A DNA stretch of 64,000 nucleotides from CALHVX01 sp964640725. Lineage in GTDB: Bacteria; Pseudomonadota; Gammaproteobacteria; Pseudomonadales; Azotimanducaceae. A program made the position numbers and the translations under genes. The notes below the pieces were generated by a model. It did no database searches, was not told the DNA's origin, and was given only the letters and a program-made list of their open reading frames with translations. Positions 57,343 to 64,000 of the stretch are shown here, in pieces. Location: assembly GCA_964640725.1 (NCBI GenBank), contig CAZXIJ010000012.1, positions 1-64,000 of the forward strand, given 5' to 3'. How positions within the stretch are numbered: the first letter of the stretch is position 1; each line of letters opens with the position of its first letter.

Positions 57343-57683
57343 GCGCCGGCCCGTGGCTCGACGAGGCTCACAGCGACCAGACGCTGCGGGCGCAGCGACG
57401 GGTTGCCACAGAGCTGCCGCTCTTCGCCGGGCACTTCCCGCAGGACCCGATCCTGCCGGGGATCGTCCAGGTGCAGTGGAGCATCGAGCTTGCGGCAAGG
57501 CTCGACCCGGAGCGCTTCGCCCAGGACCGGTTTCGGGGCCTGGCGCGCGTGAAATTCAGGCAACCGGTGCGCCCGCCATCAACATTGGAATTTGTGCTGG
57601 AAGCTGCCGCGGGCACAATAGCGTTCAGCGTGCGATCCACGCTCGGCCTGCATACCCAGGGACGTCTGCGCTACCTTGACTGA
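57339..57683 (+). CDS. FabA/FabZ-like hot-dog dehydratase (ApeI-like)
   Basis: A 114-residue single hot-dog protein. The active-site motif is FAGHFPQDPILPGIVQVQW: His and the PxLPG turn of 3-hydroxyacyl-ACP dehydratases. Longer frames upstream are in the COG4648 gene; the GTG at 57339 gives a four-base overlap with its stop. It should dehydrate 3-hydroxyacyl-ACP to make the conjugated double bonds, sharing the task with the ApeP-like gene at 58892. Confidence 0.86.
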   Translation: MSAGPWLDEAHSDQTLRAQRRVATELPLFAGHFPQDPILPGIVQVQWSIELAARLDPERFAQDRFRGLARVKFRQPVRPPSTLEFVLEAAAGTIAFSVRSTLGLHTQGRLRYLD

Positions 57684-58434
57684 CCGCTACTGCATCGTTA
57701 TTCCCCACTACCGGCACGTGCCTCAGCTCCGGCGCTTCCTGCCGTCGCTGGTCCAGGCGCAGCTGCCGATCCTGGTCTTTGACGACGGCAGCGACGCGCA
57801 GTCCCTGGCCGCGCTGCAGGCCCTGATCGCGGCTGAACCGCTGGCGCAGCTGGCGAGCCACCAGCCCAATCGCGGCAAAGGGGCAACCATGATTGCCGGC
57901 ATGCACGCCGCTGCAACGGCGGGCTTTACCCACGTGATTCTGGTCGACGCTGACGGCCAGCACGACAGCGACGACGTGGTGCGCCTGCACCAGGCATCGC
58001 TCGCGAACCCCAGTGTGCTCTACAGCGGCGCGCCGCAGTTTGGCGACGACATCCCGCCCGCCCGCCTGCACGGGCGTCGGATCACCAACAGCCTTGCGCG
58101 CCTGGCAGCCGGCGATGGGCAGATTCAGGACGCCATGTGCGGGCTGCGGCTGTACCCGCTGACCACGGTGCTGCCCCTGTTCGACGCCATGGGACCGCGG
58201 CTGCGCATGCAGGTGGATACGGAACTGCTGGTGCGCGCCTGCTGGGCTGGTGCCGAGCTGCGCTACCTGCCCACCCGGGTCGTGTACCCGGAAGATGGCG
58301 CCTCGCACTTCCGCATGGTCCGCGACAATCTCAACCTGACGCTCATGCATGCGCGGCTGCTGGCCCAGGGCCTGTGGCGGCGGCGGCCGTTCCGCAACGA
58401 GCCGGGCCGGCCGGCCGGCGAGCTCGGCCCGTGA
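57676..58434 (+). CDS. Family 2 glycosyltransferase
   Basis: A 252-residue GT-A glycosyltransferase. N-terminal YCIVIPHYRHVPQLRRFLPS, then FDDGSD, the metal-binding DxD in VILVDADGQHDSDD, and MCGLRLYPL. Homologues form the N-terminal half of ApeJ, where the C-terminal half is an LpxL-like acyltransferase; in this cluster that half is the separate gene at 47502. It probably adds a sugar to the pigment head or lipid anchor. TTG start overlapping the dehydratase gene by eight bases. Confidence 0.88.
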   Translation: MTDRYCIVIPHYRHVPQLRRFLPSLVQAQLPILVFDDGSDAQSLAALQALIAAEPLAQLASHQPNRGKGATMIAGMHAAATAGFTHVILVDADGQHDSDDVVRLHQASLANPSVLYSGAPQFGDDIPPARLHGRRITNSLARLAAGDGQIQDAMCGLRLYPLTTVLPLFDAMGPRLRMQVDTELLVRACWAGAELRYLPTRVVYPEDGASHFRMVRDNLNLTLMHARLLAQGLWRRRPFRNEPGRPAGELGP

Positions 58435-58895
58435 GTCGCCGGCTATGGCAAAAGCGCTGGCCCGACCATGCGGCGCTCCGCGCCGAGGTGACGCTGACCG
58501 TGCCGTTTCAGGACGCAGACCCGACCGGCGTGGCGTGGCACGGAAACTACTTCCGCTACTACGATGCCGCCCGGGTCGCGCTGCTCGACCGGCTGGGCTT
58601 TGGCTACCGGGCCATGGCCGATGTGGGACAGATCTGGCCGATCGTCGATACGCGCGTGCGTTACCTGCGCGCCCTGCCCTTCGGAACCACCGTGCGCGTC
58701 ACCGCACAGCTGGTCGAGTGGGAGTTCCGCATGCGGCTGTACTACCAGATCCACCTGCAGGACGACGCAGTCGCCAACGAGGCCGTGACGCTGCAGGTTC
58801 CGGTCGACGCCCGGACCGACCAGGTTGTTGTCGGCGTGCCGGCGCGCTGGCTGGCCCGGGTCGAAGCGCTCATTGCCAGCGGCAACGGTCCGTGA
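58431..58895 (+). CDS. YbgC/4HBT-type acyl thioesterase (ApeK-like)
   Basis: A 154-residue hot-dog thioesterase. The catalytic-Asp segment is VPFQDADPTGVAWHGNYFRY, followed by the core helix AARVALLDRLGF. It would release or proofread chains from ACP in the pathway. The GTG at 58431 makes a GTGA overlap with the glycosyltransferase stop, and its own stop overlaps the next GTG. Confidence 0.88.
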   Translation: MSRRLWQKRWPDHAALRAEVTLTVPFQDADPTGVAWHGNYFRYYDAARVALLDRLGFGYRAMADVGQIWPIVDTRVRYLRALPFGTTVRVTAQLVEWEFRMRLYYQIHLQDDAVANEAVTLQVPVDARTDQVVVGVPARWLARVEALIASGNGP

Positions 58896-59494
58896 GCATT
58901 GCCCCCCTGCCCCCGGTCGATGCCCTGATCCCGCACCGCGCGCCGATGCAGTTGCTGGCGCAGGTCCTGGCGGCCGATGACCGCAGCCTGTGGGCGGTGG
59001 CGGACAGCGCCGCGAGCGCCGCGCTGGGCGCAGACCCCGGGATGCCCGGAGCCATCGCGCTGGAGCAGCTGGCCCAGGCTTCCGCCGCGTTCTTTTCCCT
59101 CGCAGCAATGCGAGCCGCTATCGCCGGCGATCGTGTCCCGGCAGCGCCCGGCATGCTGGTCGCGTGCCGGGCGCTGGCCTGCGACGCCGGCCGTCAGGAT
59201 CCCGGGGCCTCAGTTCTGCTTCAGGTTGAGCCGCTGGCAGGAAGCCCGGCAACGGCCGGCCTGGTCCGCTTCCAGGGTTCTTGCTGGCACCTTGATCATC
59301 CGGACGCCCTGGCCGAAGTTCTGGCCGCCGCTCGCCGCCAGCCCGGGGAACCGACCCTGCGCTGCGAGGCGCTGGCCGAAGCGGTCGCAGCCCGCAAACT
59401 GCAGCCCGCCGCAACGGCGGATTTTTCGGTCTACGTGCCGCCTGCAGCTACCCCGCACCCGCCCGCACCGCAAAAGGAACCTGTACCGTCATGA
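58892..59494 (+). CDS. 3-hydroxyacyl-ACP dehydratase-like protein (ApeP-like)
   Basis: A 200-residue hot-dog family protein. The N-terminal PVDALIPHRAPMQLLAQVL and the helix PGAIALEQLAQASAAFFSL match ApeP-type dehydratases of aryl-polyene clusters. In these systems ApeI and ApeP work as a heteromeric dehydratase. The C-terminal 60 residues are Ala/Pro-rich and variable. GTG start in a GTGA overlap; the stop overlaps the ketoreductase start (ATGA). Confidence 0.83.
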   Translation: MSIAPLPPVDALIPHRAPMQLLAQVLAADDRSLWAVADSAASAALGADPGMPGAIALEQLAQASAAFFSLAAMRAAIAGDRVPAAPGMLVACRALACDAGRQDPGASVLLQVEPLAGSPATAGLVRFQGSCWHLDHPDALAEVLAAARRQPGEPTLRCEALAEAVAARKLQPAATADFSVYVPPAATPHPPAPQKEPVPS

Positions 59495-60219
59495 TGCCAA
59501 GGGTCCTCGTCACCGGCGCCAGCCGGGGCATCGGCCGCGCGATCGCCCAGGCCCTGGGGGTCGATGGCTACCAGGTTGCCGTGCACTGCGTGCGCAATCG
59601 CGACGCCGCTGCAGAATGCGCTGCAGAAATAGAAGCCGCCGGCGGCCACGCCAACCTGCTCAGCTTCGACATTGCTGACCGGGCAGCAGCCGCTGCAGCC
59701 CTCGAAGCTGACATGGCAACGCACGGACCCTACTATGGCGCGGTGCTCAATGCCGGCATCAGCCGCGATCAGCCCCTGCCCGCCATGAGCGGCGAAGACT
59801 GGGACGATGTCGTGCACACCAATCTGGACGGGTTTTACAACGTCGCCAAACCGATCGTCATGCCGATGATCCAGCGCCGGGCCCCAGGCCGTATCGTGGT
59901 GTTGTCCTCGGTATCGGGGCTGATCGGCAATCGCGGGCAGACCAACTACGCGGCCTCTAAAGCCGGGCTGATCGGTGCCGCCAAGTCCCTTGCCCTGGAA
60001 CTTGCCAAGCGCAAGATCACGGTCAACTGCGTCACGCCCGGCCTGATCGAGACAGACATGGCCGAAGCGGCACCGGCGGAGTTCATTCGCAACGCCGTGC
60101 CGCTGCGGCGCCTGGGCCAACCGGAAGAGGTCGCCGCGCTGGTGCAGTTTTTGCTGAGCGATGCGGCCAGCTACATCACCCGCCAGGTCATTAGCGTTGA
60201 CGGCGGGCTCGCCGGGTGA
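59491..60219 (+). CDS. FabG-like 3-ketoacyl-ACP reductase (ApeQ-like)
   Basis: A 242-residue short-chain dehydrogenase. NADPH motif TGASRGIG (8-15), NAGIS (88-92), catalytic S140, Y153 and K157 in TNYAASKAG, and the C-terminal ITRQVISVDGGLAG as in FabG. It reduces the 3-keto group after each elongation. Start ATGATG at 59491 in an ATGA overlap; the stop overlaps the next gene's GTG. Confidence 0.93.
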   Translation: MMPRVLVTGASRGIGRAIAQALGVDGYQVAVHCVRNRDAAAECAAEIEAAGGHANLLSFDIADRAAAAAALEADMATHGPYYGAVLNAGISRDQPLPAMSGEDWDDVVHTNLDGFYNVAKPIVMPMIQRRAPGRIVVLSSVSGLIGNRGQTNYAASKAGLIGAAKSLALELAKRKITVNCVTPGLIETDMAEAAPAEFIRNAVPLRRLGQPEEVAALVQFLLSDAASYITRQVISVDGGLAG

Positions 60220-61454
60220 CGACCGGAAACGCACAGCGACGGGTCGTGGTGACCGGCACCGGCGTGCTGTCGCCGGTCGGCAACGACCGCGCGGGCATGC
60301 ACCAGGCCCTGCTCGCCGGTACCAGCGGCGTGCGCCCCATGGCAGCCTGGGACTCGATCGCCAACCTTCGGTGCCGTATCGGGGCACCGGTCGACTTTGC
60401 CGGCACCGACCACTACCGGCGGCGCCAGCTCCGCAGCATGGGCCGTACCGCCCAGCTGGCTGTCCGAGCCACCGAGCTGGCCCTGGCCGAGGCCGGGCTC
60501 GACCGCTCGGCGCTGGCCGACGGTCGTACGGGCATCGCCTACGGCTCAGCAACCGGCAGCCCGGACGCGCTGCTGGAGTTTGTTTCCGCGGCACACGGGC
60601 AGGACGCCAGCGGCGTCAAAGCCACCAGCTACCTGCGCGCCATGGGCCATACGGCAGCGGTCAACATCGGCGTACATTTTGGGATTACCGGCCGCATGTA
60701 CACGACCTCTTCGGCCTGCACCGCGGCCAGCCAGGGCATTGGCTACGCCTTCGAGGCCATTCGCAGCGGCGTCCAGGATCGCATGTTGGCGGGCGGCAGC
60801 GACGAGCTGACCCCGGCACACTGCGCTGTGTTCGACGCGTTGCTCGCCACCAGCGATCGCAACGAAACGCCCGGCACAGCCGTGCGGCCCTTCGATGCCG
60901 ACCGCAGCGGGCTGGTGCTGGGGGAAGGTGCAGGCACCCTGGTGCTCGAGGCCCTGGAGCTGGCCCAGGCCCGGGGCGCGCCCATTCTCGCCGAGGTCTG
61001 CGGGTTCGCGACCAACACCGACGGCGCGCATCTGACGGCCCCAAGCAGCGAGACCCAGGCGCGTTGCCTGACCATGGCCCTGGCGAGCGCCGGCCTGCCG
61101 GCCAGCGCCATTGGCTACGTCAGTGCCCACGGCACCGCGACCGACAGCGGCGACCTGTCGGAGAGCCAGGCGACCGCCACTGCCCTGGGACCCGTGCCCA
61201 TCAGCTCGATCAAGGGCCATATGGGCCACACGCTCGGCGCCTGTGGCGCTCTGGAGGCGAGCGCGACCATCGAAATGCTCGCGCAAGGGACCTTTGCGAG
61301 CACGCTCAACCTCGACACCGTGGATCCGGCCTGCGCCGGGCTCGACTACCTGACCGGCGACGCCCGATCCTTGGACGTGCGCTACGCGATGACCAACAAC
61401 TTCGCCTTTGGCGGCATCAACACCGCCATCGTCCTCGCTCGCTGGGATCGCTAA
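60216..61454 (+). CDS. FabF-like beta-ketoacyl-ACP synthase (ApeR-like)
   Basis: A 412-residue FabF-type ketosynthase with all three catalytic residues: C168 in TTSSACTAASQG, His in SAHGTATDSGD, and His in GHMGHTLGACGALE, plus the C-terminal NNFAFGGINTAIVL. In aryl-polyene systems this separate KS starts or primes chain growth while the ApeO-ApeC pair extends it. GTG start in a GTGA overlap. Last gene of the operon; it ends 20 bases before the N gap, so a continuation of the cluster inside the gap cannot be excluded, though the gap's identical flanks suggest little is missing. Confidence 0.93.
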   Translation: MTTGNAQRRVVVTGTGVLSPVGNDRAGMHQALLAGTSGVRPMAAWDSIANLRCRIGAPVDFAGTDHYRRRQLRSMGRTAQLAVRATELALAEAGLDRSALADGRTGIAYGSATGSPDALLEFVSAAHGQDASGVKATSYLRAMGHTAAVNIGVHFGITGRMYTTSSACTAASQGIGYAFEAIRSGVQDRMLAGGSDELTPAHCAVFDALLATSDRNETPGTAVRPFDADRSGLVLGEGAGTLVLEALELAQARGAPILAEVCGFATNTDGAHLTAPSSETQARCLTMALASAGLPASAIGYVSAHGTATDSGDLSESQATATALGPVPISSIKGHMGHTLGACGALEASATIEMLAQGTFASTLNLDTVDPACAGLDYLTGDARSLDVRYAMTNNFAFGGINTAIVLARWDR

Positions 61455-61474
61455 GCCCGCTGCGCTCGCTGCTT

Positions 61475-61574
61475 NNNNNNNNNNNNNNNNNNNNNNNNNN
61501 NNNNNNNNNNNNNNNNNNNNNNNNNNNNNNNNNNNNNNNNNNNNNNNNNNNNNNNNNNNNNNNNNNNNNNNNNN
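61475..61574. other. 100-N scaffold gap with identical flanks
   Basis: Exactly 100 N. GCTGCGCTCGCTGCTT is found immediately before (61459-61474) and after (61575-61590), and a further near copy follows at 61593-61606. Either the contigs overlap by 16 bases or a short tandem repeat collapsed here. Confidence 0.85.
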
Positions 61575-61628
61575 GCTGCGCTCGCTGCTTCAGCTGCGCT
61601 CGCTGCGCGGCTGCGGTCCCGGGCTGCC

Positions 61629-62063
61629 TTACTCTTCCAGCAACAGGTTGGTCTGGATGTCGGTATTGAGGTTCTGAACCCAGGCGTTGTACTTGCGATG
61701 GATCAGCCCGCCCCGGTACTTCATGTTGACGCTGTCCTTGTAGGTGATGCTGTAGGTCTTGCGGTTGTATCGCAGATCGACTTTTACCATGTGCTTGCGC
61801 ACGTTCAGAATGCCTTCCATCACCCCCGGCGAGCTTTCGCGAATGATCCACTTGCGCTGCGCGCCGGCGCGAATGATCGCCTTCTTGATCTGCTTCATGC
61901 TCAGCCCGGAAGGGATCGGCGAGTCTTCGATGTCGACGATCGGATCCAGGGCATGCGCGGTGCCGCTGGCCAACAGCGCTGCCCAGAGCAATACGGCGGC
62001 GGACAGCACCGCATGACTCTTGCGAGCCACACGGCCGGCGATGGTTTGATTCGGAGCGGTCAT
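61629..62063 (-). CDS. Small exported protein, unknown
   Basis: A 144-residue protein with a signal peptide (SAAVLLWAALLASGTAHA). The mature part is basic and mixed alpha/beta: SMKQIKKAIIRAGAQRKWII, a strand MVKVDLRYNRKTYSITYKDS, and IHRKYNAWVQNLNTDI. No family named. ATG at 62063 is used; a GTG two codons earlier is possible. It is convergent with the pigment operon and follows the dienelactone-hydrolase-type gene on the same strand. Confidence 0.65.
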   Translation of the reverse strand: MTAPNQTIAGRVARKSHAVLSAAVLLWAALLASGTAHALDPIVDIEDSPIPSGLSMKQIKKAIIRAGAQRKWIIRESSPGVMEGILNVRKHMVKVDLRYNRKTYSITYKDSVNMKYRGGLIHRKYNAWVQNLNTDIQTNLLLEE

Positions 62064-62102
62064 GGTCACGGTTTCAGTCCTTCGGTTGCGGGAGCCGCCA
62101 TT

Positions 62103-62843
62103 TTATTCGAGTTCTGCGGGTCTTGGGAGCGTTCTCCCGATCAGCGACCGGATCTGCACGGCCAGCGCCCGGGCACTGGGCTCGTGCCAGGCCGGCCGCT
62201 CGGGAAAGGAAAAGCCGTGCTGCGCCGCTGCAAAGCGATCCAGGCGAAAGCGGGCACCGCTCGCAGCCAGCGCCTGCGCCAGCCCATCGACCACCGGTGC
62301 CGGCGTCCAGGGGTCCCGGCCGCCACAGGCGATGTAAATCTCACCGTGAATGGCCGCCAGGCTGCGGTGCGCCGAGGTGCTGGCCGCGCAAAACAGCCGA
62401 ACGCCATGCACAGCAGCCACCATGCGGGCGTGCGGCCCCAGCGCGGCCGCCGCGTGCAGGGCGTGGGGCCCGCTCATGCAGTAACCGATCAAGCCGAGGG
62501 CGCCGACATCGATCTGCGGCTCCGGCCGCAGCGCGGCGCGCACCGCCGTCACATCGTCTATCACCTGCGGGGCCGTCAGCGCGTTCATGTGCCGATACAT
62601 CGCGACCCGGTCGCCAGCCGTCAGAGGCGCGTCGGCCGTTCGCCAGTACAGATCGGGCAAGGCCACTGCCACCCCGGCTTCCGTGAACTGCCGAGCCATG
62701 GCTTCCAGCTCGGGCCGGATCCCGGGCGCGTCCATCAGCACGACCAGCAGCGGGTAGCGAGCCGGCGCCTCGGGCTGTGTCACGAACACCCGGCGTTGCC
62801 GCCCGGCCTCCGGCAGCTGCAGGACCCGGTCCAGGGTCTTCAC
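62103..62843 (-). CDS. Dienelactone hydrolase family protein
   Basis: A 246-residue alpha/beta hydrolase. The cysteine nucleophile is in GLIGYCMSGPHA, the acid near CGGRDPWTP, and the base in FAAAQHGFSFPER, as in dienelactone hydrolases. Substrate unknown; such enzymes cleave lactones or esters. GTG start without a clear ribosome site. Divergent from fur with 65 bases between starts, so it could be Fur-controlled, but no Fur box was recognised. Confidence 0.85.
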   Translation of the reverse strand: MKTLDRVLQLPEAGRQRRVFVTQPEAPARYPLLVVLMDAPGIRPELEAMARQFTEAGVAVALPDLYWRTADAPLTAGDRVAMYRHMNALTAPQVIDDVTAVRAALRPEPQIDVGALGLIGYCMSGPHALHAAAALGPHARMVAAVHGVRLFCAASTSAHRSLAAIHGEIYIACGGRDPWTPAPVVDGLAQALAASGARFRLDRFAAAQHGFSFPERPAWHEPSARALAVQIRSLIGRTLPRPAELE

Positions 62844-62908
62844 AGGGTGCGGTCCATGAGATAGGGTCCCGCCACCTCGGCACGTCGCCGCAGAACAGGA
62901 TCACCGCA

Positions 62909-63322
62909 GTGCCAAGCTCTGACATCAAACGCGCAGGACTGAAAGTCACCTTGCCTCGCTTGAAAGTGCTGGAAGTGCTGGAGCGCGCCGAGGCGCACGA
63001 TCACATGAGCGCCGAGGACGTGTACAAGAAGCTGCTGGAGTCCGACGACTCGGTCGGTCTGGCCACGGTTTACCGGGTGCTGACCCAGTTTGCGGAAGCC
63101 GGCATTGTCGAGCGCCAGAACTTCGATGACGGCCATTCGGTGTACGAGCTGGCCGACGATGAACATCACGATCACATGGTTGATGTCGACACCGGCGCGG
63201 TCATCGAGTTCGTGAACGAGAAAATCGAGCGGCTGCAGCACGAGATTGCCGAGGAGCATGGATTCACCCTGGTGGACCATCAGCTCGTGCTCTACGTGCG
63301 AAAAAAGACCGACGGCAGTTAG
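62909..63322 (+). CDS. fur: Ferric uptake regulator
   Basis: A 137-residue Fur closely like Pseudomonas Fur: DIKRAGLKVTLPRLKVLEVL, the winged-helix LATVYRVLTQFAEAGIVERQ, the metal-site HHDHMVDVDTGAVIEF, and the LVDHQLVLYVRKK end. The dimerisation-domain CxxC found in E. coli Fur is absent, and even the single cysteine of Pseudomonas Fur is Asp here. It represses iron-uptake genes with Fe2+. GTG start with AGGA nine bases upstream; earlier frames read over the divergent gene. Confidence 0.93.
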   Translation: MPSSDIKRAGLKVTLPRLKVLEVLERAEAHDHMSAEDVYKKLLESDDSVGLATVYRVLTQFAEAGIVERQNFDDGHSVYELADDEHHDHMVDVDTGAVIEFVNEKIERLQHEIAEEHGFTLVDHQLVLYVRKKTDGS

Positions 63323-63366
63323 CAAAGCAGTTGGCGAAGCAGTTAGCGAGCCGTTAGCGCAGTGCC

Positions 63367-64000
63367 CTAGCTGCCGTCCTGCTGGTCCAGCAGCGCGCGA
63401 TAGGAGCGCATGTACCGGCGTGCAGCGAGCTCGTCTCCGGCCAGCTCGCTGATGCGCGCCAGGTTGTAATGAGAATCGGGCACGTCCAGGGCGTTGCGGT
63501 AGTAGCCCGCGGCGCGCTCCAGCTCGTCGAGCTCATCAAACACCGTGCCCAGGTTGTACGCCGCTAACTGATGTTCCGGCGCGCAACGCAGCGCTTTCTC
63601 GTAGTGACGCTTGGCTCGGCGCAGATCGCCCTTGATCTGGCACAGCCGTCCCAGATTGACGTGGGCGTCGACGTTGTCCGGATCAATCGCAATGGCCCGG
63701 CGGTAGGCATCCGGCGCCCGGTCCGGCTCGATCTCTTCGAGGTCCAGCCCCATGTTGTACCAGGCATCGGTATCCAGCTGGTCTGGCTCTGAGACCACAA
63801 TCAGGTCGTCGTGGCTGATGGGCTCAATGCGCGCCATCGGCCGCTCTGCCGGTTTGGCGTCGAAGTCCAGGTAACCCTGACCGCTCTCGGCGCTCCAAAG
63901 GCTTGCGTCCTCGCGAACCACGACAGTCTGCCCCAGGGCCTGAATCTTGATTGACGCCAGGGATCGAGGGCCGGCATGGTCGGCCAGCTCGCTGCGCAGC
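63367..64000 (-). CDS. TPR protein, 5' end beyond the window
   Basis: The minus-strand frame stays open to the last base, so at least 210 residues of the C-terminal part are seen. Just upstream of the TPRs is ASIKIQALGQTVVVRED then a Ser/Trp/Gly-rich stretch. TPRs follow: ARRAKRHYEKALRC-type hairpins around DNVDAHVNLGRLCQIKGDL and AAYNLGTVFDELDELERAAG. This layout resembles regulators with an N-terminal MerR-like helix-turn-helix and C-terminal TPRs, but the N-terminus is not visible. Convergent with fur, 44 bases between stops. Confidence 0.72.
   Translation of the reverse strand, partial: LRSELADHAGPRSLASIKIQALGQTVVVREDASLWSAESGQGYLDFDAKPAERPMARIEPISHDDLIVVSEPDQLDTDAWYNMGLDLEEIEPDRAPDAYRRAIAIDPDNVDAHVNLGRLCQIKGDLRRAKRHYEKALRCAPEHQLAAYNLGTVFDELDELERAAGYYRNALDVPDSHYNLARISELAGDELAARRYMRSYRALLDQQDGS

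Overview
The window looks like a chromosomal segment of a high-GC gammaproteobacterium, roughly two-thirds G+C by eye. Evidence: a Fur of the Pseudomonas type, a LonA protease, LepB, an L,D-transpeptidase next to an M15/DUF882 peptidase as in the E. coli ldtD-mepK pair, and a type II aryl-polyene pigment cluster of the xanthomonadin kind. I see no rRNA, tRNA, insertion sequence, phage gene or CRISPR array. Two 100-base N runs (35710-35809, 61475-61574) are scaffold gaps, so this is probably a draft or metagenome assembly.

Layout. 1-8.7 kb: end of a TPR protein, a class III aminotransferase, a large periplasmic redoxin/cytochrome c/copper-monooxygenase-like fusion, a TetR regulator, two NUDIX hydrolases and a dimeric dUTPase (a nucleotide-housekeeping group), a 2-hydroxyacid-dehydrogenase homologue that lacks its catalytic residues, and O-acetylhomoserine sulfhydrylase. 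8.8-20 kb: two adjacent acyl-CoA dehydrogenases, lon behind a sigma-32-like promoter, a third acyl-CoA dehydrogenase ending in a tandem repeat, an outer-membrane barrel, lepB, a nuclease-like unknown and an acyl-CoA carboxylase beta subunit. 19-26 kb: peptidoglycan enzymes, a patatin-like lipase, an exported M20 amidohydrolase and a YceI lipoprotein.

26.7-36.5 kb (minus strand) is one long transcription unit for a trans-envelope machine: TlpA-like thioredoxin, an exported unknown, three TPR-type exported proteins, a small exported protein, an ExbB/TolQ-type channel, two ExbD/TolR-type proteins and an AgmX/TonB-type protein. Only one of the two ExbD paralogues keeps the membrane aspartate. The composition recalls the Agl-Glt machinery of Myxococcus, but its job here is unknown.

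36.9-44.7 kb: ApbE, a serine beta-lactamase-like esterase, cysteine synthase, an OmpA-family protein, and a coupled pair of apparently cytosolic serine hydrolases (subtilase plus alpha/beta hydrolase).

44.7-61.5 kb is the highlight: a three-operon aryl-polyene/xanthomonadin-type cluster. A chorismatase should make hydroxybenzoate from chorismate; an AMP ligase would load it on an acyl carrier protein; ketosynthases, a chain-length factor, a ketoreductase and two dehydratases would extend it as a polyene; acyltransferases, a glycosyltransferase, a LolA-like protein and an MMPL exporter would build and export the lipid-linked pigment. A FAD enzyme with the WxWxIP halogenase motif and Lys79 suggests a halogenated product. 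No ammonia lyase or methyltransferase is present in the window.

61.6-64 kb: a small exported unknown, a dienelactone-hydrolase-type enzyme, Fur, and the C-terminal part of a TPR protein that runs off the window.
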